Shown here piece by piece: positions 1 through 8,798 of a stretch of DNA of 64,000 nucleotides (the stretch's first letter is position 1; the number at the start of each line of letters is the position of its first letter). A program made the translations under genes and the position numbers. Origin of the DNA: Streptomyces sp. NBC_01306 (lineage in GTDB: Bacteria; Actinomycetota; Actinomycetes; Streptomycetales; Streptomycetaceae); contig NZ_JAPEPC010000001.1 of assembly GCF_026340465.1 (NCBI RefSeq), positions 930,001 through 994,000 of the forward strand, in the 5' to 3' direction. The notes beneath the pieces were generated by a model. It was not told the origin of the DNA and did no database searches. It saw nothing but the letters and a program-made list of their open reading frames with translations.

Positions 1-1580
1 GTGAGGTTCCCGGCCTTCGTGGCGTAGAGGTGGCAGACCGTCTCCAGCCCTGACGCGTCCGCCCGGCCGACCACGACACCCTGCCGCGTCCGGTCGGTGA
101 CCGTGTCCGCACGGGTCCCGCCGAGCCGTACCTCCTTGCCCGCTCCCTGGTAGGAGACGTGCAGGAACATGTCCCAGAGCCCGGGGGCGACGGGCTGGAA
201 ACCGTCGGCGGCCGACAGGTCGAGCCTCGCTTCGAACCCGGCCTGCGCACGGTCGGCACGGGTGGCGGCGTCCAGCTTGGGGGTGGGCGTGGAGTAGACG
301 CGGAAGCGGTACTCGGCGCCGCTCGCCCGCTCGCGCAGCACCACGCGGACGGCAGGATCGCGGGTGGACAGCTGCTCGATGTAGCAGTGGCCGTGCACAC
401 TGAGCACGGTGCCCGACCAGCTCAGCCTCGTCAGCCGGTGCTTGGCCCGCAAGGTGTGAGTGATCTCGAACTGCTCGTCGGGCAGCCCCAGTTCGGGGTC
501 CCGGAAGAACGGGTACCGGCGGAAGGCGCGCCCCTCCTCCACGAGCAGCGCGGCCTTCTCCTTGCCCTGCTCGAACGCGATCATCCGCTCGGCCTCGGCG
601 AACAGGCCCCGGCGGATCAGCTCCAGGCGTACCGAGAGCGGCCGGGGCAGCTTCCGGAACACCTCGGGACCCGCGTGGAGTTCGAGCAGCCCACGGCACT
701 CGGTGAGCGCGGCCCGGCGCAACTCGGGATCCTCGCAAGCCAGATAGGCGGCCCCGGTGGCCTTGCCGAGCTCCAGCTCGAAGTGGCGGGCGAGCAGCTG
801 GTCCCTGAGGGGGCCCGGCTGGACCCGTTCCGTGACGAGGGAGACCATCCGGCGGGTGAGCGCCATCCGGTCGGCGAGAGAACCGCTGAACCGCGAGGTG
901 TTCACCCCGGCGACCCGGCGCGCCTGCTCGACGCAGACCTGGCCGGCGACGACCGAGATCCGGTCCGCGTACAGATAGGCCAGCGCGGTGAACGCCTGGT
1001 CCTCACCGAGGGACCAGTCCTCGGGGAAGCGCAGTCCGCAGCGGTCGATCAGCGAGCGGCGGAACAGCTTGTCGGCGCTCAGCGACCAGTACACGCGTGA
1101 GGCCGCGACATCGGCGTCGGCCACGCTCCGGGTGAACATGGACGTGCCGACCTTCTGCCCGTCCAGGCCCGCCACCTTGCCGAGGACGACGTCGGCGTCG
1201 TTCTCGTCGGCTGCCCGCACCATGCTCTTCAGCGCGCCGGGGGCGAGCCGGTCCGTACCGCTGAGGAACAGGAGATGGCGGCCGGTGGCCTGCTCGATGC
1301 CCGCGTTGCGCGCCTGTGCCGGAGTGTCCGTCGCGGTGGGCGACGAGGAGCACTTCAGCGCCGGGTACCGGGCCGCCCACTGCTGGAGCGTCTCGCGGGT
1401 GCCGTCCTGGGAGCCGCGGTCGAGGACCAGCACCTCCACCAGGAATCCGTCATCGCCCTGGGCCAGCACCGATTCGAGGCAGCCGCCGATCCGGCCGACG
1501 GCGTCGGCCACGTCGACGATCACGCTGACGTCGGGCTGTTCCTTGGGGTGGAGGGACACGGGGTTCACGACGCTGATCAC
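1..1580 (-). CDS. Family 2 glycosyltransferase, C-terminus cut by window edge
   Basis: About 526 codons are visible. The N-terminal third reads as a GT-A family 2 glycosyltransferase: an opening beta strand DVSVIVDVADAVGRIGGCLES, then SVLAQGDDGFLVEVLVLDRGS (usual D-x-S of nucleotide-sugar binding), the AQARNAGIEQATGRHLLFL block, and FPEDWSLGEDQAFTALAY, matching the ED acceptor/base region. The remaining ~300 residues are a less conserved extension that runs off the window. The likely start is GTG at 1580; GTG at 1568 or 1559 is also in frame and no strong ribosome binding site separates them. It lies 43 bp downstream of an Ig-like protein on the same strand in a run of surface-polymer genes, so teichoic-acid-like or capsular glycan synthesis is inferred. 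The donor and acceptor cannot be read. Confidence 0.75.
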   Translation of the reverse strand, partial: MISVVNPVSLHPKEQPDVSVIVDVADAVGRIGGCLESVLAQGDDGFLVEVLVLDRGSQDGTRETLQQWAARYPALKCSSSPTATDTPAQARNAGIEQATGRHLLFLSGTDRLAPGALKSMVRAADENDADVVLGKVAGLDGQKVGTSMFTRSVADADVAASRVYWSLSADKLFRRSLIDRCGLRFPEDWSLGEDQAFTALAYLYADRISVVAGQVCVEQARRVAGVNTSRFSGSLADRMALTRRMVSLVTERVQPGPLRDQLLARHFELELGKATGAAYLACEDPELRRAALTECRGLLELHAGPEVFRKLPRPLSVRLELIRRGLFAEAERMIAFEQGKEKAALLVEEGRAFRRYPFFRDPELGLPDEQFEITHTLRAKHRLTRLSWSGTVLSVHGHCYIEQLSTRDPAVRVVLRERASGAEYRFRVYSTPTPKLDAATRADRAQAGFEARLDLSAADGFQPVAPGLWDMFLHVSYQGAGKEVRLGGTRADTVTDRTRQGVVVGRADASGLETVCHLYATKAGNL

Positions 1581-1623
1581 CAGACTTCATTGCGTACGGG
1601 GGTGGTGCGAGCGGGGGCGCGGG

Positions 1624-2451
1624 TCAGCCGGGGAGGGCTGCGCCCTCGTGCGGCCAGGGCAGCGGACCGTGGATCTTCGGCTGGGTCCACGGCGCGTGCG
1701 CGGTGGTGCCGGCCCCGTTGAAGCCGGGCGGGGTCAGCAGCCCCGGGGTTTCGGAGAGATCACCGATGTGGATGACCACCCGGCCCTCGGCCCGCTCCCC
1801 CGACGGCGACTGCACGGCGTACTGGAAGTGGTCGTAGCCCACCGCGCCCGGAGCCGCCTGGAAGGCCAGCACACCGTCGTGGGTGACGGTCACCTGCCCG
1901 GAGCGCGGCTGGCTGTGTCCCACCACGGCCGTGCCCTGCGGCAGGCCGTCCCGTACGTCGACGAGCGCGGGCGCGTACGCGGCGTGCTCGGAGACGTTCA
2001 GGGCGCGGCCGGGGGCGGAGAAGCCCCTGATCCGCACCCCCAGGTCGGCCAGTGGTTCGGTGCGCAGCAGCCTGCGGGGGTCCCGGCCGGGGATGGCGGC
2101 GGAGACCGCCGGACGCAGCACGTGCTCCGTGCTGTCCTGGCGGATCCGCAGGGTCAGGACGGCGCTCTCCGAACCGCCGCTCTCGGCGCGGGACCGGTAG
2201 TGCCGCAGGAGGGAGGAGTACTCGGCGCCCTGGACCGCCACCACGTCTGCGGCCCCGGCGAAGGAGTCCTCGGCGAGGTAGCCGTAGGCATGTCCGATGC
2301 CCGGTCCCGCCTGGACCGTCAGGGCGATCCGGACGGTCTGCCCGGGAGCGACGGAGGTCATGGGGTGCGCGTCGCAGTGCACGGCCGCCTGGGTCGCGCT
2401 GTCCGGGAAGCCCGGTTCCTGGATGCGGACCACGCCCAGCAGGAAGGTCAT
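1624..2451 (-). CDS. Hypothetical protein with C-terminal Ig/cadherin-like fold
   Basis: Encodes about 275 residues. I recognise no catalytic family. Roughly the last 80 residues (DGLPQGTAVVGHSQPRSG, then DGVLAFQAAPGAVGYDHFQY and GRVVIHIG) look like one tandem-95/Big-type beta-sandwich repeat, as in bacterial surface proteins. The first part is beta-rich with no signal peptide or membrane segment. The ATG at 2451 overlaps the stop of the upstream SGNH gene as ATGA, so the two are probably translationally coupled and work together. A role in binding or presenting a surface glycan is inference only. Confidence 0.6.
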   Translation of the reverse strand: MTFLLGVVRIQEPGFPDSATQAAVHCDAHPMTSVAPGQTVRIALTVQAGPGIGHAYGYLAEDSFAGAADVVAVQGAEYSSLLRHYRSRAESGGSESAVLTLRIRQDSTEHVLRPAVSAAIPGRDPRRLLRTEPLADLGVRIRGFSAPGRALNVSEHAAYAPALVDVRDGLPQGTAVVGHSQPRSGQVTVTHDGVLAFQAAPGAVGYDHFQYAVQSPSGERAEGRVVIHIGDLSETPGLLTPPGFNGAGTTAHAPWTQPKIHGPLPWPHEGAALPG

Positions 2452-3263
2452 CGCCCGGCTCCGATCCGCGCCGCGTCCGGCACCTGTGCCACTCGCTCCT
2501 TGGTCAGCCGGTCGAACGTCGCGGTGTCCAGCCAGCCCATCTCGTCGGTGGTGAAGTCCGACCGGTCGAGGCTGTGCACCCAGGACGCGGGGACGAGCCC
2601 CTGGTCCCGCAGGGCGCGGGCGATGAAGCGCGCGCACTCCACCGCCGCCTCGGCGCGGAGGTGGGTGTCGTCGGCGCCCTTGAGATTGGCGACGGGGTTC
2701 TCGTAGGGCCGCAGATGCGCGAAGAGCTCCTTGGCGGCGTCGCTGCCGAGCTCCTCCCACCAGGCCATGCTCTGGGCGTAGAGGTCGACGAGCGGTGCGG
2801 ACATCTCCTCCGCGACCTCCCGCATGGCCATCGGGTAGGTGCGCAGGAAGCGCCGGAGATTGCCGTACGCGTCGAACTTGCGCCGCTCGTGGGTGAGTAC
2901 GAGGACGGGGTGCGCCTGCGCCTCCCTGGTGAGGTGCACCATCTGCCGCAAGTACTGCTGGTACGCCTCGAAGGGCTCGGTGTGCAGGCCGTCCGCCGGC
3001 TCCCAGTCGACCTGGCCGAAGCTGATGAGCACGTAGTCACCGGGGGCGGCCCGTTCGAGGATCCACTGGAAGCGGCCCCGGTCGTAGAAGCTCCTGGAAC
3101 TCGCCTTCGCCCGCGCGCAGTTGATGACCTCCACCGCCGGGCCGAGGAACAGCGGGAGCGTCTGCCCCCAGCCGGCCATCGGGAGGTAGTCGACGGAGCG
3201 CGTCACCACCGTGGAATCGCCCGTGACGAACATCCGTCTGCGAGGCATCTCCTGCCCGTACAT
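2448..3263 (-). CDS. SGNH/GDSL-type hydrolase (rhamnogalacturonan acetylesterase-like)
   Basis: About 271 residues with the blocks of SGNH esterases in order: block I FVTGDST (nucleophile Ser) near the N-terminus, block III-like LISFGQVDW (G-Q-x-D), and block V DDTHLRAEA (catalytic Asp/His). This is the arrangement of the rhamnogalacturonan acetylesterase branch, which removes O-acetyl groups from glycans. No signal peptide is visible, so a cytoplasmic deacetylase or an acyl-modifying partner is possible. I chose the ATG at 3263 because GGAGGG lies 7 nt before it; an ATG at 3278 is in frame but has no such site. It is coupled by ATGA to the Ig-like gene and lies 50 bp downstream of a polymer transferase. 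Confidence 0.75.
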   Translation of the reverse strand: MYGQEMPRRRMFVTGDSTVVTRSVDYLPMAGWGQTLPLFLGPAVEVINCARAKASSRSFYDRGRFQWILERAAPGDYVLISFGQVDWEPADGLHTEPFEAYQQYLRQMVHLTREAQAHPVLVLTHERRKFDAYGNLRRFLRTYPMAMREVAEEMSAPLVDLYAQSMAWWEELGSDAAKELFAHLRPYENPVANLKGADDTHLRAEAAVECARFIARALRDQGLVPASWVHSLDRSDFTTDEMGWLDTATFDRLTKERVAQVPDAARIGAGR

Positions 3264-3313
3264 CGCCGTACCCTCCATCGGATCGTGTCACCGCCCGCAG
3301 GCCGGAACACAGG

Positions 3314-5527
3314 TCAGAAGTACTGTTCCATCGATTCCTGGGGCCCGAGCTGCTGCCCGATCCACCCCAGCTGCGGCATGGGCGCGGTGTTTTCCAGCAG
3401 CTGGTCCGGTACCGCGGCGGCCCCCTGCGTGAACGGGTTGGCGAGGATCGGCTCCGCGGTGTCCCCGGCCGGGAATTCCGCGATGCCCCGCGCGAACAGC
3501 TGGTTCACCGCGTCGTTGAAGCGGACCATGGAGTCCCCGTCGCCGAGCAGATAGCGCTTGAGGTGCTCCCGGTGACCGGCCAGCCGGTCCCGGCCGCCGG
3601 AGCGTGCGGCGTCGACGCAGACGGCCAGCTCCTCGCAGGACGGGCCGAGGATGTACGCGGCGGACGCCGCCGGGTTCAGCTGCTTGAAGAGCTCGGGGTC
3701 CGAGTCGGACGGGTTCGACACCGCGTACGGCTTCTCGCTCGCCACGAAGTCGGACACGACGCTGGAGATGTCACTGATCAGCATGTCGGCTTCGTTGAAA
3801 CAGCTGTAGAGGGACGGGAGTTGCCCGGTGACCACCTGGTGGCGCTCACCGCCGCCCGCGGCCCAGAAGGTCTCGTGCCACTGGGTCTGCAACTCCTCCC
3901 AGGTCTCCTTCGGCGGCCGGGCGAGCACGGACCTGTCCTTGTGCCAGAGGCCGTAGACCCCGACCACGGTCCATGCCTTCAGCCGGGCCATCCGGCTCTC
4001 AAGGCCGGCCAGCTTCTTGTCGCCGTCCGCCTGCGAGGCGCGGGAACTCCGGCCGTCCTTGGTGCGGTCGCGCTTGGCGTTGTCGGCGTCGAGGAGCGCC
4101 ACGATGCGCCGGTGCACCCGGGTCGCCTCGGCCGACCGCTTGCCCGTCAACGGGTGCGGCTTGTAGAGGATCCGGACCGGTTCCTGCTGGTTCAGCAGCA
4201 TCCTGATGAGCTTCTCGCCCATCAGGATGAGCGAGGTGTGGAACGGGTCGGCCGTCCACCCCTCCCAGGTGGGCGCGTACAGCACGGTGGTCATCCGGCC
4301 GCCCGGCCGGGCCGAGACCGACTCGACCGCGCTGAGCTGCGGGCGGCCGACCGGCACGAGGGCGGAGCCGGGGATGGTGCCGCGCAGCCGCTGGTAGCGC
4401 TCCTCGCCGCCCTGGCCCGCCGTCCATATCTCGTCGTAGACCTTGCTCACCCGGTTGCTGCTGGCCAGCTTGTCGCTGTCGCCGTGTCCGATGAAGACGT
4501 GCTTGGCCTCCGCCACCCGCAGCATGTGGACGTTCTTGCCCGCGTTCGCCGGATAGAGGATCACCCGGACCTCGGGCAGCTCCAGCAGGCTGAGGTCATC
4601 GGCCTTCGGGAGGCAGACGACGGGCAGCGAGGTGTACGCGAGGAAGCGCAGGGTGGTGACCTCGCGGAGCACGATCAACGGCCGCCTGCCGAGCCGGGAG
4701 AGGGTGTCCAGCCACATGTTGACCTGGTAGGCGGAGTCGCGCGCGCCGGCCGCGTAGGTGAAGTAAAGGACGACCTCGGGGCGGTACTTGGCGACCTGCT
4801 TGTTCAGGATGCGGAAGGTGCGCTCGTGGCTGGGCACCCGGCGGCACTGCCTGATGGTCGGCAGCAGGATCACCATGCCGAGAACAGCGACGGTCACCGC
4901 CAGCGCGCCGCCGAGGACGCTGAAGCCGATCACATGTGTGGCACGGGAGGCGATGGCGCCGGCGATGACCGCACTGTCCAGGTGGAGCAGCTTCCGCTCG
5001 TAGGACTTGAAAGCGATCGGGGGCGGCGGCTCTGGCATGTTCAGGGCGCTGAGATCCAGGTTGCGCACGCGCACCGGGAGGGCGCGGCGCCGCTTGATGA
5101 ACATGCAGAGGAACGTGTAGAGCAGGCGCAGCGAGTGCACGGCCGCGAAGCCGAGGAAGACCACCGTGAAGATGTCGCGGTCGTCACCGACGGTGTCCCG
5201 CAGCAGCACCAGCACGCCGAGTTCCCGTGTCAGGACACGGATGCTGAGGCCCCACTTGAGCTTGCCGAGGAAGCGGATCAGGTCGGGTTCGGCGCGGTGC
5301 AGGTAGAAGTCGGCCGCGTAGCTGAGGACCAGGGTTGCAGTGAAGGCCCAGAGGAGACCGAGGGCGCCCGAGACCAGCATGCCGAAGTAGCTCGCCAGCA
5401 GCAGGAACAGGACAAGAACGTTCTTGCCCTTGCCTATTTCGGCATGGCGGATCAGTGCGGCTATCAATCTCGTCCTCTTCTCATCGTCGAAACGCACACC
5501 CGGACCCGCATTTCCCCCCCAGGGCAT
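3314..5527 (-). CDS. Membrane-anchored CDP-glycerol glycerophosphotransferase-family protein
   Basis: About 737 residues. The N-terminal third is hydrophobic with several transmembrane segments (VLVLFLLLASYFGMLVSGAL, LGLLWAFTATLVLSY, FTVVFLGFAAVHSLRLLYTF and a later VLGGALAVTVAVLGMVILL). The C-terminal half carries marks of TagF/TarF-like polymerases: FIGHGDSDK, LYAPTWEGW, ILYKPHP and MLISDISSVVSDF. Such enzymes transfer polyol-phosphate units from CDP-linked donors to build teichoic-acid-type polymers at the membrane. The start is uncertain: ATG 5527 is used; GTG 5500 (before RFDDEKRTR) and GTG 5593 are in frame. Gene context (GT2, SGNH esterase, LCP ligase nearby) supports a wall polymer role. 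The substrate is unknown. Confidence 0.75.
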   Translation of the reverse strand: MPWGGNAGPGVRFDDEKRTRLIAALIRHAEIGKGKNVLVLFLLLASYFGMLVSGALGLLWAFTATLVLSYAADFYLHRAEPDLIRFLGKLKWGLSIRVLTRELGVLVLLRDTVGDDRDIFTVVFLGFAAVHSLRLLYTFLCMFIKRRRALPVRVRNLDLSALNMPEPPPPIAFKSYERKLLHLDSAVIAGAIASRATHVIGFSVLGGALAVTVAVLGMVILLPTIRQCRRVPSHERTFRILNKQVAKYRPEVVLYFTYAAGARDSAYQVNMWLDTLSRLGRRPLIVLREVTTLRFLAYTSLPVVCLPKADDLSLLELPEVRVILYPANAGKNVHMLRVAEAKHVFIGHGDSDKLASSNRVSKVYDEIWTAGQGGEERYQRLRGTIPGSALVPVGRPQLSAVESVSARPGGRMTTVLYAPTWEGWTADPFHTSLILMGEKLIRMLLNQQEPVRILYKPHPLTGKRSAEATRVHRRIVALLDADNAKRDRTKDGRSSRASQADGDKKLAGLESRMARLKAWTVVGVYGLWHKDRSVLARPPKETWEELQTQWHETFWAAGGGERHQVVTGQLPSLYSCFNEADMLISDISSVVSDFVASEKPYAVSNPSDSDPELFKQLNPAASAAYILGPSCEELAVCVDAARSGGRDRLAGHREHLKRYLLGDGDSMVRFNDAVNQLFARGIAEFPAGDTAEPILANPFTQGAAAVPDQLLENTAPMPQLGWIGQQLGPQESMEQYF

Positions 5528-5728
5528 GCGTGCGCGACTGAGCGCGGACGCAAAAGCGGCACCACAGTGACGGCAAAGCTTCAGGGGACCCACCCAAAAC
5601 GTTAACCTGAGCTTTACCTTGGGTCAGAATAGTACCCGGAACCAGGTTACGGACAAGACACCAGTACGTTACGTACCGGCAGGTTTTGGCCGCCCCCGCG
5701 AGCCGCCTGACGCCCGGACCTGGCCCAA

Positions 5729-7294
5729 CTAGGCCCAGGGGGCGAGATCCAGCCCCTGCCCGCCGGGCAGCTGCCGCGTGACGGCGAGCCGGGCATCGGG
5801 CCCCAGCGCGGCGATCGTGATCCGGCCGAGCCGGTCCCGGACGAGGGCGGGCGGAACGAGGCACCACTGCTCCGTACTCGACCACCACACACCGGAATCG
5901 GGCCGTCCGTCGACATGGAAACCGGCCAGGCAGTACCCGTACGCGTCGGTCGAGACGAGCACGGTACAGGCCCAGCCGCCGATGTCGGCACCGGTCGCAC
6001 CGGCGACCCTTCCCATGGCATCGGAGCTGTGCAGCGTCACCGGGCCCGGGGCGTTCCACTGCCACTGGCAGAGCTCGCCGGTCCCCGCGTACCGGTAGCG
6101 CAGTGCGCCGCTCTCCGGCGCGGGCGCCAGACTGTCCGCGGCCGCATGGACGTTGGAGCCGGTGTCCTCGGCCCAGGCGCCGTCGCGCCCCGTCCGGCTC
6201 CAGCGCGCCGTCCCGGGGGCGTCCCGCAGCCGGGCGAAGAGCTCCACCCTGCCGTCCGGCACCCGGAGGGCCACCAGCTCGTCCGCGGTCTTGGCGCCGC
6301 GCAGATGCTGCCAGGACGACCACGACCCATTGGGCTTCTCGTGGCGGGTGTTCACGGTGTGCTCGTCGTTGCGGATGAAGACATGGAGCGTCCCGTCGTC
6401 GTCGAACGCGGCCACGGGGAAACCGACATGGCGGCCCCGCTCCGGTTCGGCGCGGTGCGGATTGCCCAGCGAGTGCCACGGCCCGGCCGGGCGCCCCGTC
6501 TGGTACTGGGTCGCGCACACGACGTCGACGGTGACCGCGCCGCCGCGGCCTTCGGTACGACGCAGACCGACGAGGCGTACGTAACCGTCCGGCCCCTGCA
6601 CCACGGTCAGCCCGGGCAACAGGCCCGGGGCTTCCAGCCGTTCGGGACCCGACCACCCGCCGGTCACGCCCTCGGTCCAGCGCAGCACCGCACCGGCCGT
6701 GGGCAGATACCCGGAGAGACGGCCGTCGTTGCCCCTGATCAGCCAGGTGCCCGGCGGCGCGTACCGGGGGCGGAGCAACGGGCCGGCGGCGTCGGTGGGC
6801 GCCGGCTCCCGGCAGTCCACGAGGAGCGGCTGCCCGCTCTCGCGCTGGTAGGCATCGGCCGCCCGGAGAGCGGCGCTCGCGGCTGCGGTGCGGCGCTGCT
6901 CCGTACCGGGGTCCCCGGCGGGAGTTCCCGAGGGTGCGTCGGGGCCCGTGGTGAGGACCACCGCCGGTCGTACGGCGCGGAGTTCGTCCAGGACCGCCTG
7001 CGTACCGTCGCCACGTGACGCGAGGACGCGCGGCTCGCCCCGGACCCGCCGGCCCTGCCGTACGGCGTCGGACACGGCCCGGTCGAACATCTGCCGCTCC
7101 TGCGGTCCCCCGCTCTCCAGGCAGACCACGGCGACCTCGCCGGGACCGCCGGTGCCGGCGAGCAGGACGGCCGCGTCGGCGGGTGTGGCCGCGACGAGCA
7201 GGACGGCGCCCGCCTCCCGCCGGGCCCCGGCAGACCCCGCGGGCCGCGGGTCCCGCCCGTACTCCTCGGCACGGGGCCCGGTTGATGCCACCAT
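5729..7294 (-). CDS. Two-domain protein: degenerate PIG-L-like N-terminus plus lectin/propeller-like C-terminus
   Basis: About 521 residues. Residues ~25-180 resemble a PIG-L/LmbE N-acetylglucosaminyl deacetylase fold (AVLLVAATPADAAVLLAG where active enzymes have AAHPDDE; later ALDELRAVRPAVVLTTGPDAPSG), but the metal-binding HPDD is replaced by TPAD, so I expect no zinc hydrolase activity. Residues ~190-521 have repeated WHSLGNP, SSWQHLRG and CQWQWNAPG strands typical of tectonin/PLL-like beta-propellers that bind sugars. The C-terminal part is a paralogue of the protein at 8799-9845; both share the string QYQTGRP followed by GPWHSLGNPH. The ATG at 7294 follows GGAAGGAG. No signal peptide is visible. 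Divergent from the LCP gene. Function inferred: glycan recognition at the envelope. Confidence 0.6.
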   Translation of the reverse strand: MVASTGPRAEEYGRDPRPAGSAGARREAGAVLLVAATPADAAVLLAGTGGPGEVAVVCLESGGPQERQMFDRAVSDAVRQGRRVRGEPRVLASRGDGTQAVLDELRAVRPAVVLTTGPDAPSGTPAGDPGTEQRRTAAASAALRAADAYQRESGQPLLVDCREPAPTDAAGPLLRPRYAPPGTWLIRGNDGRLSGYLPTAGAVLRWTEGVTGGWSGPERLEAPGLLPGLTVVQGPDGYVRLVGLRRTEGRGGAVTVDVVCATQYQTGRPAGPWHSLGNPHRAEPERGRHVGFPVAAFDDDGTLHVFIRNDEHTVNTRHEKPNGSWSSWQHLRGAKTADELVALRVPDGRVELFARLRDAPGTARWSRTGRDGAWAEDTGSNVHAAADSLAPAPESGALRYRYAGTGELCQWQWNAPGPVTLHSSDAMGRVAGATGADIGGWACTVLVSTDAYGYCLAGFHVDGRPDSGVWWSSTEQWCLVPPALVRDRLGRITIAALGPDARLAVTRQLPGGQGLDLAPWA

Positions 7295-7580
7295 CGCGCT
7301 GTCGCTCCTTCCGCCGCGGAGTCCGCGGTTCCCGCCCCTGAGCCTGCTGGACGGCCTCCGGCCGGGTGGCCGCCCGTCAGGCTCTTACGCACACCAGCAC
7401 GATAGACGCACACAAGACGCACACATTTGCCTATATGCTCTGGTGCCAATCGAAACCGGCGGCAACGACGCCCCCCTTTTTTCGCGCTGTCGCACTCGAC
7501 CGACCGCCAGTCCCCCCATGCCAGACGCGGTCGTCACTCCGCCACAAAGCCGATTACCGGGATCAGAGGACAACTACGGC

Positions 7581-8642
7581 ATGACTCAGGCCACCACCAC
7601 ACCGCCCCACTCGCGCAAAGCCCCCCGGCAGCGCCGTCGTGGACTCCGCATCGCTCTGCTCGTACTCCTGGTGCTGCTGCTCGCCGCGGGCGGAACCGCA
7701 TGGTGGCTGTACAGCAACCTGAACGGCAACATCAAGGGCGTCGACATCAACAAGTCGCTCGGCAAGGACCGTCCGGAGAAGCTGCCCACCACCGGACAGA
7801 ACCTGCTGGTGCTCGGCTCCGACTCCCGCGCCGGGGAGAACGGGAAGATAGCCGGCGGCAACGTCAGCGGCGCCCGCTCCGACACCGCGCTGGTGATCCA
7901 CGTGCCCGAGGGGCGCAGCAGGGCGACCGCGGTCAGCATCCCGCGCGACACCCTGGTGACCCGGCCCGAGTGCGCCAAGTCGGACGGCTCGTCGGTGCCT
8001 TCCGCGAACCGGGTCATGTTCAACTCGGTCTACTCGCAGGTCGGTCCGGCCTGTGTGGTGAAGACCGTGGAGCAGATGTCCCACGTACGGATCGACCACT
8101 ACATGGAGGTCGACTTCGCCGGATTCAAGGGCCTCGTGGACGCGCTCGGCGGGGTCACCGTCGATGTCCCGCAGGACATCCACGACGGGGCCAGCGGCCT
8201 CAACCTCAAGGCGGGCCCGCAGAAGCTGAACGGCACCCAGTCGCTGGAGTTCGTACGGACCAGGCACGGCATAGGCGACGGCAGCGACCTGGGCCGGATC
8301 GGGCTCCAGCAGCAGTTCCTGCTCGACCTGCTGAGCGAGGTGCAGAAGCAGGACGTGCTGAGCAGCCCCACCAAGACGTACAAGATCGCCAACTCCGCGA
8401 CCAAGTCGCTGACCACCGACTCGGATCTGGCGTCGCTCACCAAGCTGGCGGAGTTCGCCCGCAGCATGAAGGGCGTCAACCCGGACACCATGGAGACGAT
8501 CATGCTCCCGGTGGCGTACGACAAGGCCGACCCCAACCGGGTGGTGGCGGCCGAGCCGCAGGCCACGCAGTTGTGGAAGGCCATCCACACGGACACGGAG
8601 ATCCCCGAGTCGGCCAAGAAGTCCCCGGCGCACGGCGGTTGA
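7581..8642 (+). CDS. LytR-CpsA-Psr (LCP) family cell-wall polymer ligase
   Basis: About 353 residues. A short basic N-terminus and one transmembrane anchor (LRIALLVLLVLLLAAGGTAWWLY, ~residues 22-44) precede the extracellular LCP domain. Diagnostic segments are NLLVLGSDSRAG, RSDTALVIHV, VSIPRDTLV, the block around HYMEVDFAGFKGLVDALGG, and EFVRTRHG with the conserved arginines that hold the polyprenyl pyrophosphate. LCP enzymes move undecaprenyl-linked secondary polymers onto peptidoglycan. The ATG at 7581 follows GAGGA. Being flanked by two lectin-like paralogues, and near a TagF-like polymerase, fits attachment of a teichoic-acid-like glycan. It ends at a strong bidirectional terminator. Confidence 0.88.
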   Translation: MTQATTTPPHSRKAPRQRRRGLRIALLVLLVLLLAAGGTAWWLYSNLNGNIKGVDINKSLGKDRPEKLPTTGQNLLVLGSDSRAGENGKIAGGNVSGARSDTALVIHVPEGRSRATAVSIPRDTLVTRPECAKSDGSSVPSANRVMFNSVYSQVGPACVVKTVEQMSHVRIDHYMEVDFAGFKGLVDALGGVTVDVPQDIHDGASGLNLKAGPQKLNGTQSLEFVRTRHGIGDGSDLGRIGLQQQFLLDLLSEVQKQDVLSSPTKTYKIANSATKSLTTDSDLASLTKLAEFARSMKGVNPDTMETIMLPVAYDKADPNRVVAAEPQATQLWKAIHTDTEIPESAKKSPAHGG

Positions 8643-8673
8643 CCGCTTTGGTCCGGCTCCGTACGGACCGGTT

Positions 8674-8728
8674 CTGATTCCGGCACGGCCCCGTTTCGGC
8701 GAATTCGAGGGGCCGGTGCCGGAATCAG
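8674..8728. terminator. Bidirectional intrinsic terminator
   Basis: Long inverted repeat: 8674-8692 pairs with 8709-8728 (about 19 pairs with one bulged base) around a 16-nt loop. It lies between the converging LCP gene and the lectin-like gene and probably terminates both. Confidence 0.8.
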
Positions 8729-8798
8729 TCCGGGGAGCCGGCCACGGGACCGCCGTTTCCGGCTGCCATCCGGTACCACCCGCCGCAGGAACGGCAGT

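Noticed and set aside
5664..5676. GTACG-TTA-CGTAC dyad between the polymerase and lectin-like genes
   Set aside because: Arms of only 5 bp and no link to a promoter or start.
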